A DNA stretch of 64,000 nt, from NCBI RefSeq assembly GCF_000012645.1, contig NC_007577.1, positions 1,178,001 to 1,242,000 of the forward strand, written 5' to 3'. Source of the DNA: Prochlorococcus marinus str. MIT 9312. GTDB lineage: Bacteria > Cyanobacteriota > Cyanobacteriia > PCC-6307 > Cyanobiaceae. A program made the position numbers and the translations under genes. Shown in pieces: positions 27,096 to 35,419 of the stretch (the stretch's first letter is position 1; the number at the start of each line of letters is the position of its first letter). A model generated the notes under the pieces. It ran no database searches, had not been told where the DNA came from, and saw nothing but the letters and a program-made list of their open reading frames with translations.

Positions 27096-27719
27096 ATGCT
27101 TAATAATTTCTGGAGGAATCATAAAAAGAATATTCATCCAAGTGTAATAATAGAAGAATCAGCAATAATAGACAAAGGTGCCACAATAGGAGCAAATACT
27201 AAAATATGGCATTGGGTCCATATCTGTTCAGAAGCCAAGATAGGTAAAAACTGTTCTCTCGGTCAAAATGTTTTTATAGCTAATAAGGTAAACATAGGTG
27301 ACAATGTCAAAGTTCAAAATAACGTTTCTATTTATGATGATGTAACGCTTCAAAGTAATGTATTTTGCGGCCCTAGTGTAGTTTTCACGAACGTTAAAAA
27401 CCCTAGATCAAAGATAAGAAGAAAAAACGAATATAAAAAAACATTAGTAATGAATGGTGCCTCCTTAGGTGCAAACTGTACAATAATATGTGGGGTTTCA
27501 ATTGGTAAGCATGCTTTTGTAGCTGCTGGAGCAGTAGTTACTAAGGATATTAAATCATATGCATTGGTTAAAGGAATTCCTGCAAGACAAGTTGGGTGGA
27601 TTAGTGAATTTGGTGATAACATACCTCTTCCTTTAGAGGGAGAGGCTTCATGGACATGTCAAAAAATGAATATTAAATATTCTTTGAAACAATCAGAAAT
27701 TTTTGCTGAGAAGATATAG
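27096..27719 (+). CDS. wbpD: WbpD-like sugar N-acetyltransferase (left-handed beta helix)
   Basis: A 207-residue hexapeptide-repeat acetyltransferase. Repeats such as [30 protein letters not shown] and [16 protein letters not shown] form the left-handed beta helix. The segment [13 protein letters not shown], with its conserved His, and PARQVGW at the end are WbpD/WlbB traits. WbpD acetylates the 3-amino group of UDP-GlcNAc(3NH2)A in making UDP-GlcNAc3NAcA. Nearby wbpA- and wbpB-like genes and a DegT aminotransferase would complete that pathway. It overlaps the upstream part of the wbpA reading frame, but wbpA's likely ATG lies 43 bases beyond its stop. Confidence 0.87.
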   Translation: MLNNFWRNHKKNIHPSVIIEESAIIDKGATIGANTKIWHWVHICSEAKIGKNCSLGQNVFIANKVNIGDNVKVQNNVSIYDDVTLQSNVFCGPSVVFTNVKNPRSKIRRKNEYKKTLVMNGASLGANCTIICGVSIGKHAFVAAGAVVTKDIKSYALVKGIPARQVGWISEFGDNIPLPLEGEASWTCQKMNIKYSLKQSEIFAEKI

Positions 27720-27762
27720 TAGATTAATTTATTGGAATAGCCAAAAATCTTTATTGGATATT

Positions 27763-29088
27763 ATGACTTCGGATAAGAGAGAATTAATAAATAATTTCAA
27801 GGAAAATTTATGCAAAAAAGATAAAAGTATTGCGATAGTAGGTCTTGGATATGTCGGTTTGCCTTTGGCGCTTACTTTTGCCGAAAAAAACTTTTCTGTT
27901 ATTGGAATAGATATTGACAAAAAAAAAGTTGCCAAGTTGAGAAATAAAGAGAGCTATCTTAGACATATCAACAATTCAAGGATCTCTGAAGTCATTCAAA
28001 ATAGCAAATTTAAACCAACATCAGATTTCTCAGAAGCAGAGAAATGTATAGCTATTATTTTATGCGTACCTACACCTTTAAATAAAAATAGAGAGCCAGA
28101 CTTACAGTACATAACCACAACATTAAATTCTTTAAAAAAATATTTCCAAAAAGGTCAGCTATTAAGTTTAGAAAGTACTACTTATCCTGGGACGACTGAA
28201 GAAGTATTAAAACCATTAATTGAATCTTCTGGTTTTAAAATTGGGAATAATTTCTTCCTTGTATATTCACCAGAGAGAGAAGATCCTGGGAATAAAGACT
28301 ATTCAACGGGATCTATACCTAAAATCATCGGAGGTATTACCCCAATTTGCAGAGAAATAGGAATTGAATTATACTCCAAAATAATTGAAAGACTTGTACC
28401 AGTTTCCTCAACACGAGCTGCTGAAATAACAAAGTTATTAGAAAATATTCATAGAGCTGTAAATATTGGACTTATGAATGAGTTAAAAATCCTGTCCGAT
28501 AAAATGAATATTGATTTATATGAAATAATAGATGCCGCAGCAACAAAACCCTTTGGTTTTACTCCTTATTATCCAGGCCCTGGTTTAGGTGGACACTGTA
28601 TACCAATTGATCCATTTTATTTAACTTGGAAGGCTAGAGAATATGGTATGAATACAAAATTCATTGAATTAGCGGGTGAAATTAATGCTTCAATGCCTCA
28701 ATATGTAATAGAAAAGATTTTTAATTTACTCAATAATAGAAGTAAATCAATAAAAAACAGTAAGATTCTTGTCCTTGGATTATCTTATAAAAAAAATATA
28801 GATGACATTAGAGAATCTCCATCCTTAGATATTATTTATGAACTTTTAAAAAGAGGCGCAGTAGTTAAATATAACGATCCATACATCCCAAAATTGCCAA
28901 AAGTCAGAAAATATAATTTAGAAATCGAGCATTGCAAAATAACAGCAGATCTTTTAAGTTCCTTCGATTGCGTTTTACTACTAACTGATCATGATGATTT
29001 CCCTTATGAATTAATTAAAAAACATAGCAATTTAATTATTGATACTAGAGGAAGATTTACTCTTTCAGAAAATATTTTTAGAGCTTAA
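27763..29088 (+). CDS. wbpA: UDP-N-acetylglucosamine 6-dehydrogenase (WbpA-like)
   Basis: A 441-residue UDP-sugar dehydrogenase of the UDP-GlcNAc/WecC class. The Rossmann motif IAIVGLGYVGLPLALTFAEK is near residue 25. The catalytic Cys lies in GPGLGGHCIPIDPFYLTWKA, a version typical of UDP-HexNAc dehydrogenases; UDP-glucose enzymes have G-SCF-KD. The central LLENIHRAVNIGLMNEL helix and C-terminal NAD domain follow. It makes UDP-GlcNAc uronate from UDP-GlcNAc and would feed WbpB. I chose ATG 27763 over an upstream in-frame start at 27703, since that overlaps wbpD and adds no family-like residues. Confidence 0.9.
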   Translation: MTSDKRELINNFKENLCKKDKSIAIVGLGYVGLPLALTFAEKNFSVIGIDIDKKKVAKLRNKESYLRHINNSRISEVIQNSKFKPTSDFSEAEKCIAIILCVPTPLNKNREPDLQYITTTLNSLKKYFQKGQLLSLESTTYPGTTEEVLKPLIESSGFKIGNNFFLVYSPEREDPGNKDYSTGSIPKIIGGITPICREIGIELYSKIIERLVPVSSTRAAEITKLLENIHRAVNIGLMNELKILSDKMNIDLYEIIDAAATKPFGFTPYYPGPGLGGHCIPIDPFYLTWKAREYGMNTKFIELAGEINASMPQYVIEKIFNLLNNRSKSIKNSKILVLGLSYKKNIDDIRESPSLDIIYELLKRGAVVKYNDPYIPKLPKVRKYNLEIEHCKITADLLSSFDCVLLLTDHDDFPYELIKKHSNLIIDTRGRFTLSENIFRA

Positions 29089-29100
29089 GTTTATTTGACT

Positions 29101-30192
29101 ATGAAAGATATAATTCCCAGAAAAATCAACATAGCTATTATTGGATGTGGAAGAATTTGCAAAAAACATATTCTGGCAATTATTAGTGAAAAAGAAAGAT
29201 GTGAACTTGTTGCAATTTGCGATAATAATGAAAAAAAGATTGAAAATATATCGGATTTTTATAATAGTCAATTAAAAGAGAGAAATTTTCCATCAAAAAA
29301 TTTAATTAAATTTAATGTTTATGAGGAACTAATAAAGGCAAAATTAAATAACAAAATTGATATTGATTTAATTGTCTTAGCAACCCCAAGTGGTTTACAT
29401 CCTATACAAACAAAGATTGCAGCAAAATCAGGAATAAATGTTTGTACAGAAAAGCCAATGGCATTAAATCTTTCTGATGCAAAAGAAATGATAAAAGTAT
29501 GCAAAGAGGCAAATGTAAGGCTCTTTGTTATTAAACAAAATAGACTAAATCCAACATTACAAATTTTAAAAAAGAAAGTAGAGGAAAATAAATTTGGGAA
29601 TATAGGAATAGTCGATATAAACGTTTTTTGGCAGCGACCCCAATCATACTATGATCAGGATGAATGGAGAGGAACCAAAGATCTTGATGGAGGGGCCCTA
29701 CTTAATCAGGCTAGTCACTATGTTGATTTATTAGAGTGGATTATTGGACCTTTGGATGGCTTATATGCAAATGTATCAACTATAAGTAGAGATATAGAAG
29801 TTGAAGATACTGCAGTTATTCAGTTGAAATGGAAAAATGGTGCACTAGGATCAATGTCAGTAACGATGATAACTTATCCAAAAAATATTGAAGGATCAAT
29901 TACAATAATTGGTGATAAAGGAAGTGCAAAAGTTGGGGGGATAGCAGTAAATGAATTTGAATATTCTTTTTTTGAAGATGATAGTAACGCGTGTTTAGAA
30001 AAATATAACTACAAAACAGAATCTGTTTACGGTTTTGGACATAACTTTTATTATCAAAATATGATTGATAATCTAATGAGTAATACTAAGCCTATATGTG
30101 ATGGAGAAAGCGGCTTATCAAGCATAAAAATAATTAATGCAGCTTACAAATCTGCCAAAGAACAGAGATTTATAAAATTATCATCTATCTAA
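29101..30192 (+). CDS. wbpB: Gfo/Idh/MocA oxidoreductase, WbpB-like
   Basis: A 363-residue NAD(P)-dependent oxidoreductase. The Rossmann motif IAIIGCGRICKKHILAI is near the N-terminus. The signature VLATPSGLHPIQTKIAAKSG, NVCTEKPMAL and the QNRLNPTL segment match WbpB/WlbA, which oxidise C3 of UDP-GlcNAcA before transamination. The C-terminal mixed-sheet domain, WQRPQSYYDQDEWRGTKDLDGGALLNQASHYVDLLEWI, holds the active-site residues (a region, about 185-225). It directly follows wbpA (12 bases). A TTG start at 29095 is possible; ATG 29101 is more likely. Confidence 0.88.
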   Translation: MKDIIPRKINIAIIGCGRICKKHILAIISEKERCELVAICDNNEKKIENISDFYNSQLKERNFPSKNLIKFNVYEELIKAKLNNKIDIDLIVLATPSGLHPIQTKIAAKSGINVCTEKPMALNLSDAKEMIKVCKEANVRLFVIKQNRLNPTLQILKKKVEENKFGNIGIVDINVFWQRPQSYYDQDEWRGTKDLDGGALLNQASHYVDLLEWIIGPLDGLYANVSTISRDIEVEDTAVIQLKWKNGALGSMSVTMITYPKNIEGSITIIGDKGSAKVGGIAVNEFEYSFFEDDSNACLEKYNYKTESVYGFGHNFYYQNMIDNLMSNTKPICDGESGLSSIKIINAAYKSAKEQRFIKLSSI

Positions 30193-30195
30193 TTT

Positions 30196-31452
30196 ATGAA
30201 AATTTGGATTTTGCAGACTGGAGAATTCCTACAAACAGATGGTGAAAATGTTAGGCCAATGAGGGCTATTAATCTTTCTGAATATTTTCTTAAAAGAGGA
30301 CATTCAGTAAAACTTTTAAGCTCTGACTTTAGCCACCAAATGAAATTACATAGATATAAAAATTTAACAGTGAAAAAATTAAGCGATAATTTTCAAATAA
30401 CTCTTATCCCCTCCCCTGGCTATAAATCAAATATAAGTTTTCAAAGACTTTTAGATCATTTTATTCTTGGCATAAATACGTTTAAATATCTTTTTAAAAT
30501 TAGACCTGAAAACTATCCTGACTTTGTTTTTATAGGTTACCCTCCCATTGAAACAACTTTCTTTTTATCAATTTGGTTGAAATCAAAAAAAATACCATTT
30601 TGCGTTGATATAAAAGATCAATGGCCTCATATATTTCTTCAAAAATCAATGGGATTAAAAAGACAAATTATCAAATTAATATTGACTCCATATTTTTATG
30701 CCGCAAAATTTTCTTTAAAAAACGCAAATTTCATAACTGCAATAACTCCCAATTTTTTAAATTGGTCTGAAAATTTTTCTAAAAATTTCAATAAAAACAA
30801 TCGGGTCTTGTATTTAGTTCCCAACATAAAGGAAATTTCACAATTAAAATTAGAAGAAAGTTTACTTTGGTGGAAAAAGCAAATTGGGATAGATATAAAA
30901 AAGAAAAATAAAATAATTTTTGCTGGTAATATCAACAACGCCTATGATTTCAATGATCTTATTTCAGCAACGTTATCCCCTAAATTAGAGGATTGTGAAT
31001 TTGAAATATTAATATGCGGAGATGGAGAATGCATTAGCTTTTTAAAAGAAAAGTTAAAAGAAAAAAGTAATATTTTCTTTCCTGGATGGGTTGACTTAAA
31101 TCAATTGACAGCAATAAAAAAACTATCAATTGCTACTTTAGCTCCATATAGAAACACACCCGACTTTCAAATGAGTATCCCAAATAAGGTGATTGATAGC
31201 TTATCTTTTGGGCTTCCTATTATTACTTCACTAAAAGGCGAATTAGAAAATATAATCAAAAAATATAATGTTGGATATTTTTGCGATAAAAATTCTAAAT
31301 GGGAAGATCAAATCTTCTCATGTATAAATGATCCTATTAAAAGAGATTCATTATCTTATAATTCTAGAAAACTTTATGAAGAAAAATTCACTTCTGATAA
31401 TGTGTATGGAGAATTTATTAAATTTATCGAACAAAACTACAAGTCTTTATAA
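30196..31452 (+). CDS. Glycosyltransferase family 4 protein (WbuB-like)
   Basis: A 418-residue GT-B glycosyltransferase. The N-terminus MKIWILQTGEFLQTDGENVRPMRAINLSEYFLKRGHSVKLL is typical of WbuB/WbpY-type enzymes, with the acceptor domain reaching residue about 200 and helices that may touch the membrane (KRQIIKLILTPYFYAAKF). The donor domain starts KIIFAGNINNAYDFNDL and carries the Glu of the GT4 motif near MSIPNKVIDSLSFGLPIITS. It starts three bases after wbpB's stop and is probably cotranscribed. Sugar specificity unknown. Confidence 0.85.
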   Translation: MKIWILQTGEFLQTDGENVRPMRAINLSEYFLKRGHSVKLLSSDFSHQMKLHRYKNLTVKKLSDNFQITLIPSPGYKSNISFQRLLDHFILGINTFKYLFKIRPENYPDFVFIGYPPIETTFFLSIWLKSKKIPFCVDIKDQWPHIFLQKSMGLKRQIIKLILTPYFYAAKFSLKNANFITAITPNFLNWSENFSKNFNKNNRVLYLVPNIKEISQLKLEESLLWWKKQIGIDIKKKNKIIFAGNINNAYDFNDLISATLSPKLEDCEFEILICGDGECISFLKEKLKEKSNIFFPGWVDLNQLTAIKKLSIATLAPYRNTPDFQMSIPNKVIDSLSFGLPIITSLKGELENIIKKYNVGYFCDKNSKWEDQIFSCINDPIKRDSLSYNSRKLYEEKFTSDNVYGEFIKFIEQNYKSL

Positions 31453-31542
31453 GAGCAAAGAATAATAAAAGCAAGGCAATTATTATGAATAGTGCAGATT
31501 TTTAGTTTATGATTAAATAAATTTGGATGCGTTTATAAATAT

Positions 31543-32586
31543 ATGAAAGATTCCAATAGTAAAGAAATAGATTCCATAACATCTGAAAAGGAAATTAATA
31601 TCGATAATTTCTCTAGAGATGAATTATTGGAAATGCTTTCAAAAATGATATTAATAAGAAATGCAGAATATAAAATTGCCAAAGGACGAGAATTTGGATT
31701 AGTTGGTGGTCCTGTACATTTAGGGGTTGGTCAAGAAGCTATACCAGTAGGTATCTCTCAATATTTAAATAATCAGGATAAAGTATTTGGGGCCCATAGA
31801 TCTCATTCTCATATACTTTCCTTAGGTATAGATCTTAAATCATTCTTTTCTGAAATACTTGCAAAATCCTCAGGAATATCAAAGGGGATGGGTGGTTCAA
31901 TGCATCTTTTTGGAGGTTCAGTAGGTTTTTGTGGATCTGTACCAATAGTTGGAGGAACAGTTCCTCTTGCCGTTGGAACGGCTTTAGCTAGTAAGTTAAA
32001 AGAAGAAAAAGTTGTATCTATTTCTTATTTAGGCGATGGCGCAATAGAAGAAGGCATAGTTCACGAAAGTTTAAATTTTGCAAGAATTAATAATTGTCCC
32101 GTTATTTTTGTAGTCGAAAATAACTTATTCTCAAGTCATTTAAATATAAAGTTGAGGCAGCCCAAAAAGTTAACGTATAGATTTGCGAAAGCAAATGATA
32201 TTGAGTCAAAAGTATTAGATGGAAACAACTTAACTTCTATTTGCAAAACGGGCAAAGAATTTATTAGAAGATGTAGAGATGGGGAGGGGCCATTTTTCAT
32301 AGAAGCACTTACATATAGATGGTTTGGTCATGTCGATTGGAGAGAAGATATTGATGTTGGAATAAATAGATCTGCAGATGATTTAAAATATTGGAAGAAA
32401 AGAGATCCAATTTTAAGGTTAAAAAAATCACTTTTAAAAGAAAATTATTTTGGAGAGAATCATTTGATAAACTTAGAGAAAGATATTCAGAAAGATATAG
32501 ATAACGCATGGGTCGATGCTTTAGGAGAATCTTCCCCAGAATGGAACGAATCCCTAGATTATGTTTTTAAAAGCAATTACAAATGA
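31543..32586 (+). CDS. Thiamine-diphosphate E1 alpha-like subunit
   Basis: A 347-residue protein with the E1 alpha fold of 2-oxoacid dehydrogenases. The thiamine-diphosphate motif starts GDGAIEEGIVHESLNFA and ends VIFVVENNLFSSH, matching the G-D-G, then N-N pattern. The upstream segment HLGVGQEAIPVGISQYL and KGMGGSMHLF are typical. It overlaps the E1 beta gene by four bases, so the two make a heterotetramer. No E2 or E3 gene lies near, and the pair is embedded in polysaccharide genes. It may transfer a two-carbon unit to a sugar, as proposed for AviB2/AviB3 in avilamycin synthesis. That role is inferred. Confidence 0.87.
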   Translation: MKDSNSKEIDSITSEKEINIDNFSRDELLEMLSKMILIRNAEYKIAKGREFGLVGGPVHLGVGQEAIPVGISQYLNNQDKVFGAHRSHSHILSLGIDLKSFFSEILAKSSGISKGMGGSMHLFGGSVGFCGSVPIVGGTVPLAVGTALASKLKEEKVVSISYLGDGAIEEGIVHESLNFARINNCPVIFVVENNLFSSHLNIKLRQPKKLTYRFAKANDIESKVLDGNNLTSICKTGKEFIRRCRDGEGPFFIEALTYRWFGHVDWREDIDVGINRSADDLKYWKKRDPILRLKKSLLKENYFGENHLINLEKDIQKDIDNAWVDALGESSPEWNESLDYVFKSNYK

Positions 32587-33572
32587 AAAAGTTTACATAT
32601 AGCACTGCAATTCTAGATGCATATAATTTTTTATTAAAAAATTATCCTGAAGTATTCGTAATTGGACAAGGTTTATGGAGTCCTTGGTATGTGGGTAATA
32701 CTATGAAAGATCTAGATAAAAATTTTGGAAAAAAAAGAATTATCGATACTCCAGTATCAGAAGCTGCGGTAACAGGGGCCGCCGTTGGAGCCTCACTTAA
32801 TGAAATGAAGCCAATAGTTGTTCATCCAAGAATGGATTTTATGATGTACGCAATGGATCCAATAATTAATCAAGCTGCAAAATGGTCTTATATGTTTGGC
32901 GGGCAATCAAGTCCATCTATTACTATAAGAGGAATAATAAATAGAGGAGGAGAACAAGGGGCACAACACTCACAAGCCTTACATTCTTTGTTCGCACACA
33001 TACCAGGTTTAAAAGTAGTCTTGCCATCATCAGTGGCTGATGCTAGAGATCTTTTAATAGCCTCTGTTTTAGCTGATCAACCAGTAATTTATATAGATGA
33101 CAGATGGCTTTACGATCAAGAAGATCAACTCCCTGAAGCGAAAGAAATCAACCTAGAAAGTATAAATCCTTGTATTTTGCGAGAAGGCAATTCAATAACA
33201 TTAGTTGGATGTAGTTACTCAACATTTTTACTTAAACAAATAACTAAGAAATTAATTAAAAATAAAATTAATCCTGAAATCATTGATATGAGAATAATTA
33301 ATCCTTTTCATAGTGAATTAATTACTAATTCAGTCAAGAAAACTGGCCGTTTATTTGTGCTGGATGGAGGATGGGGACCTTGTGGTATATCATCTGAGAT
33401 AATTTCTTCCGCTGTCGAGAATGTCGAACCTAAATTTTTCAAATCCAAACCTGCGAGGTTAACTCTACCTTTTACACCCGCACCAACAAGCAAAGTTTTG
33501 GAAAAAGAATACTATCCAAATGAGAAAAAAATATTAAATAAAATTTTTAAAATTTTTGAAAATAATTTATAA
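32583..33572 (+). CDS. Thiamine-diphosphate E1 beta-like subunit
   Basis: A 329-residue E1 beta-like protein partner of the preceding gene. It shows the transketolase pyrimidine domain (DTPVSEAAVTGAAVGASLNEMKPIVVHPRMDFM region, about 59-90) with the Glu that activates thiamine, the GGEQGAQHSQALHSLFAHIPGLKVVLPSSV segment of the beta subunit, and the C-terminal transketolase domain (LVGCSYSTFLL). The gene overlaps its partner's stop (ATGA) and ends eight bases before the aminotransferase. Gene position argues for a sugar-pathway enzyme and not for pyruvate dehydrogenase of central metabolism. Confidence 0.87.
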   Translation: MKKFTYSTAILDAYNFLLKNYPEVFVIGQGLWSPWYVGNTMKDLDKNFGKKRIIDTPVSEAAVTGAAVGASLNEMKPIVVHPRMDFMMYAMDPIINQAAKWSYMFGGQSSPSITIRGIINRGGEQGAQHSQALHSLFAHIPGLKVVLPSSVADARDLLIASVLADQPVIYIDDRWLYDQEDQLPEAKEINLESINPCILREGNSITLVGCSYSTFLLKQITKKLIKNKINPEIIDMRIINPFHSELITNSVKKTGRLFVLDGGWGPCGISSEIISSAVENVEPKFFKSKPARLTLPFTPAPTSKVLEKEYYPNEKKILNKIFKIFENNL

Positions 33573-33580
33573 TTATTTCT

Positions 33581-34684
33581 ATGAAAATTCCATTCTTCGA
33601 TTACCCAAGACTTTTTTTAGATAAAAAAGATGAATATATGAATATCTTCTCAGATGTAGCTTCAAGAGGGGCTTTTATTATGCAGGATGACGTAGATATT
33701 TTCGAAAAAAATTTATCAATCTTTTCATCTTCAAAATATGCAATTGGAGTAGGTAATGCTACCGATGGTCTTGAAATTTCATGGATGGCATTAAATTTAA
33801 GACAAGGTGATGAAGTTATTTGTTGTTCCCATACTATGTTGGCAACTGCATCTGCAATTAAAGTAGCAGGGGGAATTCCAATTCCAGTAGAGATAGGAGA
33901 TGATAATTTAATAGATCCCGATGCAGTTGAAAACGCAATCACATCACGTACTGTTGGGATAATGCCCACACAGCTAAATGGGCGCACATGTGATATGGAA
34001 AGGATTATGCAAATAGCTAATAAATATAAACTTTATGTTGTTGAAGATGCAGCTCAAGCCTTAGGATCAAAATTCAAGGGGAAAAATGCCGGGACATTTG
34101 GACACTCATCAGCTATAAGTTTTTTCCCTGCAAAAGTTCTTGGTTGTTTTGGCGATGCAGGTGCCATATTATGCCAAGATGAAACAATTTTTGATAGAGC
34201 CTATCAACTTCATGATCATGGTAGAGATAAGAATGGTAATGTTAAATCATGGGGTAGAAATAGTAGAATTGATAACTTACAAGCAGCAATATTAAATTTT
34301 AATCTAAAGTCTTATGAAAAAGTAATTGAAAGAAGAAGAGAAATAGCATCTAAATACTTCTCTAAACTTTCGATTTTAGAAGAATTAAAATTACCAGAAT
34401 CCCCATTTAATAATTCTGATCATTATGATGTTTATCAAAATTATGAGATAGTTGCAAAAAGAAGAGATGAGTTACAGAAATATCTTAGAGATTATGGCAT
34501 TGGAACATTAGTACAGTGGGGTGGGAAAGCTATTCATCAATGGGAGCATCTTGGTTTCAATTTACATTTACCCAAATCAGAAGCATTTTTTAAAGAATGT
34601 ATAATGATTCCAATGAACATGTTTATTACTAACGAAGATATAGATTATATATGTCAAAAAATTATTGAATTTTATCGAAAATGA
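33581..34684 (+). CDS. DegT/DnrJ/EryC1 sugar aminotransferase
   Basis: A 367-residue PLP aminotransferase. The PLP Lys lies in ISFFPAKVLGCFGDAGAI, the aspartate in VVEDAAQALGSKFKGKNAGTFG, and the N-terminal substrate loop in GVGNATDGLEISWMAL. Such enzymes aminate keto-sugars bound to UDP, dTDP or GDP. Similarity to WbpE (EDAAQ, SFFPSKPLGCYGDGGAI in that family) makes UDP-3-keto-GlcNAcA the likeliest substrate, completing the WbpABED route. Because it adjoins the E1 alpha/beta pair, it could instead aminate a product of that pair. It overlaps the next gene by four bases. Confidence 0.88.
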   Translation: MKIPFFDYPRLFLDKKDEYMNIFSDVASRGAFIMQDDVDIFEKNLSIFSSSKYAIGVGNATDGLEISWMALNLRQGDEVICCSHTMLATASAIKVAGGIPIPVEIGDDNLIDPDAVENAITSRTVGIMPTQLNGRTCDMERIMQIANKYKLYVVEDAAQALGSKFKGKNAGTFGHSSAISFFPAKVLGCFGDAGAILCQDETIFDRAYQLHDHGRDKNGNVKSWGRNSRIDNLQAAILNFNLKSYEKVIERRREIASKYFSKLSILEELKLPESPFNNSDHYDVYQNYEIVAKRRDELQKYLRDYGIGTLVQWGGKAIHQWEHLGFNLHLPKSEAFFKECIMIPMNMFITNEDIDYICQKIIEFYRK

Positions 34685-35412
34685 AAAGGGTTTTCGATCT
34701 CATATTTTCATTTTTAGGCCTTATTCTCCTCTTTCCGATAATCATAATTGCTTGTTTTGGTATTTATTTACAGGATCAACATACACCATTTTACATTGCA
34801 AAAAGAACTGGCAAAAATAATAAAAACTTTAATATGATAAAACTTAGATCAATGATAGTAAATGCTGAGAAAAATAAAGTAGATAGTACATCGAGTAATG
34901 ATCCTAGAATAACTAAAATAGGTAGGTTTATAAGAAAGTTAAAATTGGATGAACTTTCTCAACTCTTTAATGTTTTTATTGGGGAAATGAGCTTAGTAGG
35001 TCCTAGACCAAATGTTAAAAGAGAGACTGATCTATATACGAAAGTTGAAAAAAATCTTTTAAGAGTTAAACCTGGCATTACTGATTTTGCCTCAATTATC
35101 TTTTCAGATGAATCGGAAATTTTGAAAAATGTTGATGATCCTGATATTTCTTATAACCAACTTATTAGACCATGGAAAAGTAGATTAGGTCTTTTTTATA
35201 TAAAAAAACAATCAATACAGCTAGATATTTTGATTATTATTTTTACAATTTTAAGTTTTTTCTCAAGAGAATTTTCTCTTATCTTAATTAATAAAACTCT
35301 GTTAAAACTTGATGCTCCAAAAGATTTATGTAAGTTATCACTTAGAAAAGATAAACTTAAACCTACACCTCCTCCAGGTTCTAATGAAATCGTTGTTACA
35401 AGAGAAACCTGA
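34681..35412 (+). CDS. PglC-type initiating sugar-phosphate transferase
   Basis: A 243-residue polyprenyl-phosphate glycosyl-1-phosphate transferase of the small, monotopic PglC class. It has a single re-entrant hydrophobic segment (FDLIFSFLGLILLFPIIIIACFGIYL region) and then the catalytic core with KRTGKNNKNFNMIKLRSM, GRFIRKLKLDELSQLFNVFIGEMSLVGPRP (the DE dyad and PRP motif). It places the first sugar phosphate on undecaprenyl phosphate to start a repeat unit. Its start overlaps the aminotransferase stop. The UDP-sugar made by the WbpABED and WbpM steps is a plausible donor. Confidence 0.9.
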   Translation: MKRVFDLIFSFLGLILLFPIIIIACFGIYLQDQHTPFYIAKRTGKNNKNFNMIKLRSMIVNAEKNKVDSTSSNDPRITKIGRFIRKLKLDELSQLFNVFIGEMSLVGPRPNVKRETDLYTKVEKNLLRVKPGITDFASIIFSDESEILKNVDDPDISYNQLIRPWKSRLGLFYIKKQSIQLDILIIIFTILSFFSREFSLILINKTLLKLDAPKDLCKLSLRKDKLKPTPPPGSNEIVVTRET

Positions 35413-35419
35413 ATAATTA

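Noticed and set aside
27703-27762. Longer start of the wbpA gene overlapping wbpD
   Set aside because: The added 20 residues have no family counterpart; the protein fits well from ATG 27763.
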